From Podochytrium sp. JEL0797 (Eukaryota; Chytridiomycota; Chytridiomycetes; Chytridiales; Chytriomycetaceae): a stretch of 15,191 bases of DNA. The notes beneath the pieces are model-generated. The model worked only from the letters and a program-made list of their open reading frames with translations. It made no database searches and was not told where the DNA came from. Positions 10,601 to 15,191 of this stretch are shown piece after piece (position 1 is the first letter of the stretch; every line of letters begins with the position of its first letter). The position numbers and the translations under genes were made by a program. The stretch is from positions 1 to 15,191 of the forward strand of contig JADGJG010000632.1 in NCBI GenBank assembly GCA_027596195.1. Direction: 5' to 3'.

Positions 10601-11198
10601 ACTTCTAGAATAATTGGTCATCAGATTTTGACCCCTGGTGCAGCAGCAAAAAAAATTTCTAAAAAATTTTAAAAAAATTCCATACCTCGCGCGGACACGT
10701 CATCCCTTGAAAGCAAATCCCACCCTCAAGAGCTTGCGAACCGCCGTAGTACAAAGATTTGATCGACACTTGTGGAACCGGATCCTCTCGAAGAATCACG
10801 TCCAACGAACACTCTGACCCAGTCGCGGTGTTACACGATCCAGCCGAACAACGCAACAACTTCTCAAAGAACCCATCAAAATCCTCGACACGGAAAGACT
10901 CGTAATGGTAGTCTGAGGAACCGGGATGGCTTGGGTCGCAGACAAAAGTAACCTCGTCAACGGCAAGGACCGCGTTTTGACCCGTTGATTTTGAGACTAC
11001 GTTCACGAGAACTTGCATGTCCAAGGCATTCAAGGCGTAGAAAATGCCTGGCTCGTCGAAGGAGGTGGTGGAGGGGGCGAACGTGTTGACAGTCGGCCCC
11101 GCGAGCATTTGGCATGGACGTCCGCGAGTGGAATCGCAGAATTGCGGAGTGGCTGCCACGAGAGCCGCCGCAAGAGATACGATCAACAGGGCTTGCAT
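4684..11198 (-). CDS. Large modular GPI-anchored surface protein: five 8-Cys modules plus Ser-rich stalk
   Basis: Proposed minus-strand exons: 11198-10686, 10604-10082, 10022-9973, 9905-8950 (with a frame problem inside), 8883-8837, 8773-8003, 7929-7689, 7634-6510 and 6437-4684, encoding about 1,977 residues if the frame break is resolved. Every other junction keeps phase and has GT..AG ends. The N-terminus MQALLIVSLAAALVAATPQF is a clear signal peptide. Five cysteine-rich modules follow, joined by Ser/Thr/Pro linkers such as TLPPSPSPTLPT. About 1,000 residues of Ser/Ala/Val/Thr stalk come next, a likely O-glycosylation substrate. The C-terminus (NGAGRSSG then VWWSGFASVVAVVVF) resembles a GPI-attachment signal. 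Only the first module has a signal peptide and the splice phases connect all parts, so I favour one gene over several. The module family is unknown to me. A surface or wall role, perhaps adhesion, is inferred from architecture only. At 9361-9420 the reading frame breaks. Confidence 0.7.
5511..6260 (-). repeat. Higher-order tandem repeat, unit about 372 bp (124 codons)
   Basis: CCGACGAAAC-starting landmarks on the + strand fall at 5511, 5883 and 6261. The landmark CAGCGGGTTC occurs at 5641 and 6013. The spacing is 372 bp, then 378 bp, so the frame is kept at 124 then 126 codons. At least two nearly complete copies and part of a third are present, implying recent in-frame duplication. Confidence 0.75.
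6438..6509 (-). other. Stalk intron copy B (72 nt, contains stop)
   Basis: Donor GTTTGCAGCAG, branch-like CTAAT and acceptor TTTGACAG match intron copy A, and the phase is the same (TCA G then CT). It holds an in-frame TAA and a duplicated 16-nt ATATATTCTAATCCGC element. Splicing is therefore required to join the two halves of the stalk. Confidence 0.7.
7635..7688 (-). other. Stalk intron copy A (54 nt, in-frame)
   Basis: Donor GTTTGCAAGC and acceptor TTTGACAG, with a CTAAT branch-like site, in phase 1. Its length is a multiple of three and it contains no stop codon, so retention would add 18 residues without breaking the frame. It is paralogous to the intron at 6438-6509. Confidence 0.6.
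8003..8452 (-). repeat. 8-Cys module copy 5
   Basis: This last copy lies before the stalk and is almost the same as copy 4 in protein and DNA, but has no internal intron: YYGGSEGLGGLCFDDMNC is read through. Its end is at a consensus donor (AAT then GTGAGT). It is preceded by a long Ser/Thr/Val/Ala linker encoded by 8773-8453, which copies 3 and 4 lack between them. Confidence 0.8.
8837..9358 (-). repeat. 8-Cys module copy 4
   Basis: This copy starts HFCNSTPGFPC and is very similar to copy 5 at the DNA level from about 8965 to 9418. It is split by a phase-1 intron (8949-8884) at the same place as in copy 2. The exon 8883-8837 encodes LGGLCYSDDMNCLSE. It has the conserved motifs TFKPSTTQF, DMQVIVNVV, VDEVTFVCDPHNPDSS and CKAGSCGTAPGWGC. 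Confidence 0.8.
9361..9420 (-). other. Module 3/4 junction: frame break or 46-nt intron
   Basis: The module 3 frame (ending GGCYDDS) and the module 4 frame (beginning HFCNSTPGF) differ by one register, with open overlap between them. Removing 9406-9361 as an intron (donor GTCACA, acceptor CCGCCAG) restores phase exactly, joining DDS to AHFC. At 46 nt it would be the shortest intron here, and it has no evident branch site. Without splicing, translation would stop at 9168 and lose modules 4-5, stalk and anchor. Confidence 0.65.
9407..9845 (-). repeat. 8-Cys module copy 3, C-terminally clipped
   Basis: This copy starts QFCDLTPGFPC and contains TFKPSTIEF, FYALDAFDMQVTVNVV, YVCDPQNPGS and CKAGSCKNAPGWGC. 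It ends abruptly after GGCYDDS and so has seven cysteines. The eighth cysteine, the closing Glu and the linker seen after the other copies are missing. Sequence homologous to the copy 4/5 linker follows directly in another frame. Confidence 0.75.
9973..10496 (-). repeat. 8-Cys module copy 2
   Basis: This copy has eight cysteines in the same order, with C5-x6-C6 and C7-x7-C8. It carries motifs TFKPSTIYF, FYALNSEELQVLVNVV and YICDPHNPGS. It is split by a phase-1 intron (10081-10023) just after YGGSK, and the short exon 10022-9973 supplies the last two cysteines (LGGLCYDSGKDDCPPE). A second intron follows at 9972-9906. Confidence 0.8.
10686..11147 (-). repeat. 8-Cys module copy 1
   Basis: The first module begins directly after the signal peptide (QFCDSTRGRPC) and ends CFQGMTCPRE at a splice donor. 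Cysteine spacing by my count is C-x7-C-x57-C-x29-C-x4-C-x7-C-x31-C-x5-C. Shared motifs are TFAPSTTSF, FYALNALDMQVLVNVV, VDEVTFVCDPSHPGSS and LYYGGS. There is no intron inside this copy, and it is the most divergent one along with copy 2. Confidence 0.8.
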
Positions 11199-12284
11199 GT
11201 TGGGCTTGACAAGAATATGGAATCTTTTTTATGACACACTTCGGCTTTTATGTGCATGCCGAAAATATGGGTTTGAACTTCACTCTTCGCGACAAAATTA
11301 TTAAGATATGGAATCGAACCTGTCATTTTTAAACTCCTTCTTTCCCCGACAGAAGTGCGAGGGTTCCTGTGTGGTGAATTTTTTTGCCCGAGGAATTATG
11401 CTCATTTTTCCCCACCGTATCATCAAAGCTTATTCGTCTCATTGTCATTCGTCTCCGTTGCGAGAAACCGCGTGTTTTGGTGGGGCTGACATCAAATTTT
11501 CCCACAATTTTCCTAATGAATTTTTCTTTTGAGTTTAACAACTCGATGACGAATCGAGCTGAGTCACTGTGGTTCTTGCTTATGTCGTATGAAACAAACA
11601 GCCACCTTCATATCGCATTTGTCAAGCATCTCGTACACCAAAATTTCATATTGAAAAAGCTTGCTTGAGCCCTGAATTTTCAAGGGGAGAAGATACCCGT
11701 GACCCCAAGCGAACCCCCACGGCGGCTGCAACCACGCGAAACTGGCCCAGAAACTCGATTTCGAGATGCGTCTGCGTACCAGGGGGGAAATCAAAAAAAG
11801 TACATAAATTTTCATGTGTGTTGTATTCTTCTGCTTATATTTTCTATGTCCCGTTTTCCACTTCCGCTTTCTTTTCTTTCCCATTGTTATTGTTCAACAC
11901 GTGAGTTCTAAACACAATAAAATCCCAAAGTTCCAAAGGATGTCGCCGGTGTCTCTCTTCCCTCGCACGCGCATCCAATCTTACACCCTCCTATCATGCT
12001 CGATACCACAATGTGCATGCAACTCGAGGAATACTCAGGTCGTGGTGGGAGCGACGTTGATGGACGCAGTTTTGGGAATGTTTGTGACAAATGTTGAGAA
12101 GTGGAAAACAAAGAATCATCCCCACGTTCTGTCAGTGTGTGACTCGTCCTCCGTCCATAATGAACAAAAGGGAGTGGATCGCTTGCATTTCATCGCCGCA
12201 TGAATCACCCAAAGTGAAAAAAAATCGAGCAAATTCATTTTCCATCTCCTTTCCCCCTCCTGACTCCTGACTCACCGAGGGAAT
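11199..12284. other. Divergent intergenic region, no gene seen
   Basis: This interval separates two divergently transcribed genes. Open frames on both strands are short and of unconvincing composition. A CACGTG E-box palindrome lies at 11898-11903. An in-frame TGA at 12261 precedes the start of the zinc-finger gene, which bounds its coding start unless an upstream exon exists. A tRNA B-box-like string at 11310-11320 (minus strand) has no supporting stem. Confidence 0.5.
11225..11252 (-). promoter_or_regulatory. Candidate TATA-like elements for the GPI surface-protein gene
   Basis: On the minus strand, CATAAAAG (11252-11245) and CATAAAAAA (11233-11225) lie about 50 and 30 bases upstream of the ATG at 11198. 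They are A/T-rich TATA-like boxes at plausible distance. No transcript evidence is available. Confidence 0.25.
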
Positions 12285-14180
12285 ATGTTCGCCATCGGCC
12301 CTCCTCGCAACACCAGTGCGACGGAACTCGAAGTCGCAGCAAGCCTCGTCGAGTTCCACAGCCATCACAACCACCGTGACGAAGACCAGGCCACAGATTC
12401 CGCCGATTCGGGCGCTTTTGTGACTCCGCCCCCGCCACCGCCGCAAGTCATGGCCGCAACGGGTCAGAAGATCTTGGAATACCTGGGACCAGGAGCACTA
12501 CTAACCATGCTCCTTTCCACAGAAGTGATTCCATGGACCGCCGTCAAAGCCGTCTCGTGCAAAAACTGCCACACCAAGAAACTGCGGTGCGACAAATTGC
12601 GGCCCGCATGCTCAAGCTGCGTCAAACGCTCAACAGGCTGCGAATACGTATCCACTCCTACTTCTTTGCAGAGCAGCAGTTCGAGCGACAAGGAGAAATC
12701 GTCTATTCCCACTGGAGACCGAAACATTTCGGAAATGGCGTCCCTCACCAGCACGGCAAGGAGCAGCAGCAACAACTCAATCTCTTCTTCATCCGGAAAC
12801 CAGACGTCATTTGGAATCTCGTCTCTCTTGCTGCCTCCCCTTCTTACCGGCGCGCCACCAAAACTTGACCTCAATCTGACAAGTCCGATCCAAAACATCC
12901 AACGCCTCCAACAGCAAATGCTCCTTTTGGCTTCTGGCACAGCCGAGGACCACCCAGCCATCACCCCGACTTCTGCAAGTCTCCAACCGCAGCACCCCGA
13001 CCTGAAACGCAAACGCCAAAAATCTGAAACACCACCCCCACAATCTGAAACAAACACCCCAACCAGCACCAAACTCATCAAACAATCTTCAGCAACCCTC
13101 ACAAACCTCGCAGATCAAGTCATTGCCCGTCTCCAACAAACCCCTTCCTCGTCTTCTTCCTCAGACCCCACATTCACTCGCTTAACCTGCGCCAAACTCT
13201 GGATCATCGACCCCTCCACCCACGAAAAAATCTACTTTTGCCCCGTCTGCAAAAAGGACTACAAGACAGCCAACGGATTAAAATACCACCTCGGCCAACA
13301 CCCCAGCTCCGACCTCCCCGCAGGATACTACTGGCACAAACCCTCCACAAACGGAAACAGCAGCAACCCCGGAGACCCTGACGAAAGCGACAACAACGCG
13401 TCCACCCCAGGTCCCTCCTACTCTTGCAAAGTCCTCGGCTGCCATAACGAATACTCATCCTCCGGAGGACTGCGGTACCACCTCCTCCACGCACACACCA
13501 CCTCATCCGACGACACCCTCCCTCAAATCACCGAAGAAGAGTCCCCCGACCCCGGAACCCAAGGCGACGAAAGCGATTCCCCTTCCTCCTCAGACTCGGA
13601 CCACGAAGACGCGTCGGGTGAACACTCCTCGTCCACCCCTTCCCACCACCCCTCCACCTCCCCACTCGACCACCTCCTCCACGTCGCCACAATCTCCTCC
13701 GAAACCCTGCACCTCTCCACGAAATTCAAAAACCCCAAACACGCCCGCCACGCCGCCAAAGTCGCCACAACACTCTCCACCTCCGCCCCCGGCACAACCC
13801 TCGCCGACCTCGTCATCGCGCGTCTCCCGACCCTCAAACCGGGCGTCACAAAACGCCTCCGCTGCGGGAACCTTTGGATCCTGGACCCAACTTCGGCCGA
13901 AAAGCTCTACTTCTGCCCCATCTGCAAACGCTGCTACCCTACCGCAAACGGGATAAAGTACCACCTCAGCAACAGCCACAAGGACCAAAGCGAGTTTCCC
14001 GAAGGTTATTTCTGGGACAAAAAAGGCCGCAACGAAGTCGCTTCCGAACGCAATATTGCGCTCCCCTACGCGTGTATGATTGGTGCGTGCAAGAACCGAT
14101 ACTCGAGACCCGCTGGGTTAAACTGCCACATCACGAGGATGCATGGCAGGAGAGATTCCATTGGTGAGGGCGACGCGTAA
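12285..14180 (+). CDS. Hybrid transcription factor: Zn2Cys6 cluster plus four C2H2 zinc fingers
   Basis: This 631-residue open frame begins at the first ATG after an in-frame stop at 12261. Residues 92-119 (CKNCHTKKLRCDKLRPAC then SSCVKRSTGC) form a fungal Zn2Cys6 cluster with spacing C-x2-C-x6-C-x6-C-x2-C-x6-C. A Ser/Gln-rich disordered region follows. Two copies of a larger module come next (about 270-405 and 503-627). Each begins LADxVIARL, continues with LWIxDPxxxEKxYFCPxC, and holds two C2H2 fingers: C319/C322/H335/H339 and C381/C386/H399/H404 in the first; C544/C547/H560/H565 and C597/C602/H615/H620 in the second. An acidic, Ser/Pro-rich spacer lies between them. Zn2Cys6 proteins regulate transcription in the nucleus, but target genes cannot be inferred here. 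The segment 12463-12522 looks like a 60-nt in-frame intron, and its removal would give 611 residues. Confidence 0.85.
   Translation: MFAIGPPRNTSATELEVAASLVEFHSHHNHRDEDQATDSADSGAFVTPPPPPPQVMAATGQKILEYLGPGALLTMLLSTEVIPWTAVKAVSCKNCHTKKLRCDKLRPACSSCVKRSTGCEYVSTPTSLQSSSSSDKEKSSIPTGDRNISEMASLTSTARSSSNNSISSSSGNQTSFGISSLLLPPLLTGAPPKLDLNLTSPIQNIQRLQQQMLLLASGTAEDHPAITPTSASLQPQHPDLKRKRQKSETPPPQSETNTPTSTKLIKQSSATLTNLADQVIARLQQTPSSSSSSDPTFTRLTCAKLWIIDPSTHEKIYFCPVCKKDYKTANGLKYHLGQHPSSDLPAGYYWHKPSTNGNSSNPGDPDESDNNASTPGPSYSCKVLGCHNEYSSSGGLRYHLLHAHTTSSDDTLPQITEEESPDPGTQGDESDSPSSSDSDHEDASGEHSSSTPSHHPSTSPLDHLLHVATISSETLHLSTKFKNPKHARHAAKVATTLSTSAPGTTLADLVIARLPTLKPGVTKRLRCGNLWILDPTSAEKLYFCPICKRCYPTANGIKYHLSNSHKDQSEFPEGYFWDKKGRNEVASERNIALPYACMIGACKNRYSRPAGLNCHITRMHGRRDSIGEGDA
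12463..12522 (+). other. Candidate 60-nt in-frame intron in the zinc-finger gene
   Basis: GTCAGAAG starts the segment, ACTAAC lies about 18 nt before the pyrimidine-rich acceptor CTCCTTTCCACAG, and the phase is 1. The length is a multiple of three with no stop, so the frame is open with or without splicing. The encoded stretch is hydrophobic and sits oddly next to the Zn2Cys6 cluster. Confidence 0.5.
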
Positions 14181-14361
14181 AATGTGCTGGATTTTTAAAA
14201 CCCCCTTTCTATGATTTTTATTTTTCTGTACAAATAATAATGTAATTTAATTAATCCCGTTTGTATGCGCAATTCTCGTTCAAGTATTTCGTGTCCCAAC
14301 GCGTTAAGTACGTCTTTTATTAAATTTACCCGGGATATATTAACTGATACTGCACTCTGTT

Positions 14362-14397
14362 ATCGCTCACAAATCCTCAATCGCTCACAAATCCTCA
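14362..14397. repeat. 18-bp direct repeat, two copies
   Basis: The unit ATCGCTCACAAATCCTCA occurs perfectly twice in tandem. It lies immediately before the breakpoint where the truncated zinc-finger copy begins. Confidence 0.85.
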
Positions 14398-14400
14398 ATC

Positions 14401-14748
14401 CTCAAACCCGGCGTCACAAAACGCCTCCGCTGCGGAAACCTCTGGACCCTCGACCCCACATCCGCCGAAAAGCTCTACTTCTGCCTCATCTGCAAACTCT
14501 GCTACCCAACCGCAAACGGGATAAAGTACCACCTCAGCAACAGCCACAAGGACCAAAGCGAGTTTCCCGAAGGTTATTTCTGGGACAAAATAGGCCGCAA
14601 CGAAGTCGCTTCCGAACGCAACATTGCGCTCCCCTACGCGTGTATGATTGGAGCGTGCAAGAACCGGTACTCGCGACCCACCGGGTTAAACTGCCACATT
14701 ACAAGGATGCATGGCAGGAGAGATTCGATTGGTGAGAGCGACGCGTAA
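14401..14748 (+). pseudogene. 5'-truncated tandem copy of the zinc-finger gene 3' end
   Basis: These 348 bp match 13833-14180 without gaps. I count 22 substitutions (about 94% identity), from LKPGVTKRLRCG to the shared TAA. The frame is intact and all eight zinc ligands of the last two fingers are kept. In-frame sequence is open back to a stop at 14341, but contains no ATG before CMIGAC, and no acceptor AG lies close upstream, so it looks untranslated. Differences include Ile to Thr, Pro to Leu and Arg to Leu in the first finger region, and Lys to Ile beyond it. It is a truncated gene copy rather than an exon, though an unannotated upstream promoter or exon cannot be excluded. Confidence 0.75.
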
Positions 14749-15054
14749 GAATTGGCCATAAATCGAATTTTTGCGGAATGTATTGAATTATTGACACCCC
14801 TTATAATGATTATTTCCATGTTTTTTTCTGTCCATTTTTGGGGGATTACACCCCAAATTCAAGTAATTTCGTGTTCACCTCGTTGAATACGGCTTTAAAC
14901 CCTACTTCATGAACGACTTTCTCCTCCCAATCTCCATTCCATTCACTTTTCCCCAAGGGGATGTACGCAACGTCCAAATAAAAAAAGGCATGATACTGTA
15001 TTGCGTTATCGTTTCAAGTCCCCAATCCCCACCCTCACAACTCCATCCCCACCC
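14749..15054. other. Flank of the truncated copy, no gene seen
   Basis: Apart from diverged duplicates of the upstream copy's 3' flank and an AATAAA at 14977-14982 (+ strand), nothing is recognisable here. Confidence 0.5.
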
Positions 15055-15070
15055 TCACAACTCCATCCCC
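15031..15070. repeat. 20-bp direct repeat, two copies
   Basis: The unit ACCCTCACAACTCCATCCCC occurs perfectly twice in tandem, at the end of the second duplication unit. It overlaps the presumed C-terminus of the minus-strand gene at the window edge, whose stop codon lies in one of the copies. Confidence 0.85.
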
Positions 15071-15191
15071 ACCACCTCCTCCCCCTCCACCTCCCCAACC
15101 TTCCCCTCCCAAACCCTCGTATTCCACTTCGGAAAAACCCTCTTATACAACGCCAAACAAACCGTATCACTCGCCGTAACCTGCTCATCAA
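15055..15191 (-). CDS. Partial CDS, C-terminal end of an unrecognised protein
   Basis: The minus-strand frame entering from the right edge encodes about 44 residues, beginning DEQVTASDTVCLALYKRVFP and ending with a Glu/Val/Gly-rich tail before TGA at 15057-15055. Its composition is protein-like and better balanced than the competing frames, but no family is recognisable. The bulk of the gene lies beyond the window. An overlapping + strand frame is less convincing. Confidence 0.35.
   Translation of the reverse strand, partial: DEQVTASDTVCLALYKRVFPKWNTRVWEGKVGEVEGEEVVGMEL

Larger units (their letters stand above)
13833..15012 (+). repeat. Tandem segmental duplication (coding end plus 3' flank)
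   Basis: Unit 1 is about 13833-14400 and unit 2 about 14401-15012. Beyond the coding match, the flanks share diverged landmarks: TTCAAGTATTTCGTGTCCCA against TTCAAGTAATTTCGTGTTCA, and GATACTGCACTCTGTTATCG against GATACTGTATTGCGTTATCG. The duplication therefore covered the 3' flank too. Confidence 0.7.

Noticed and set aside
11310..11320. tRNA B-box-like GGTTCGATTCC on the minus strand
   Set aside because: The flanking bases do not form a T-arm stem and no A box or acceptor stem was found.
13590..13988. Minus-strand Gly/Val/Glu-rich frame inside the zinc-finger gene
   Set aside because: It is antisense to clear zinc fingers and arises from the C-rich + strand composition.
15080..15191. + strand frame at the right edge (TFPSQTLVFHFGKT)
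   Set aside because: It has no start and a Pro/Ser/Thr-rich upstream part. The minus-strand frame over the same bases gives a more balanced protein with a clean stop.

Overview
The window looks like nuclear DNA from a zoosporic (flagellated) fungus, most likely a chytrid. Two lines of evidence point there together: a ciliary doublet-microtubule protein (CFAP210/CCDC173 type) and a Zn2Cys6 binuclear-cluster transcription factor, a DNA-binding domain essentially confined to fungi. Genes carry short spliceosomal introns (about 50-90 nt) with GT..AG ends and CTAAT/CTAAC-like branch sites. No tRNA, rRNA, CRISPR array or recognisable transposon was seen.

Layout. 1-1546: no convincing gene, only a few exon-like scraps. 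1547-3498 (+): seven-exon CFAP210-like coiled-coil axonemal protein. 3730-4567 (+): three-exon short-chain dehydrogenase/reductase whose Tyr/Lys catalytic motif is not visible. 4684-11198 (-): one very large multi-exon gene, convergent with the reductase. It encodes a predicted secreted, GPI-anchored surface protein of about 1,980 residues: signal peptide, five tandem copies of an eight-cysteine module of about 150 residues that I do not recognise, a Ser-rich stalk with 372-bp higher-order repeats, and a C-terminal GPI signal. 11199-12284: divergent intergenic region. 12285-14180 (+): a transcription factor joining one Zn2Cys6 cluster to four C2H2 zinc fingers arranged as a duplicated two-finger module. 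14401-14748: a 5'-truncated tandem copy of that gene's last 348 bp, without a start codon, followed by diverged copies of its 3' flank. 15055-15191 (-): probable C-terminal end of a further gene running off the window.

The genes do not form an obvious pathway. CFAP210 would act in the zoospore flagellum. The modular GPI protein would sit on the cell surface or wall, and adhesion is an inference from architecture only. The zinc-finger protein would act in the nucleus. The main theme is duplication: cysteine modules, stalk repeats with their introns, zinc-finger modules and a gene 3' end have all been copied locally. The most unusual points are the unrecognised eight-Cys module family, a frame break at the module 3/module 4 junction that could be either a lesion or a newly formed 46-nt intron, and the hybrid Zn2Cys6/C2H2 factor.
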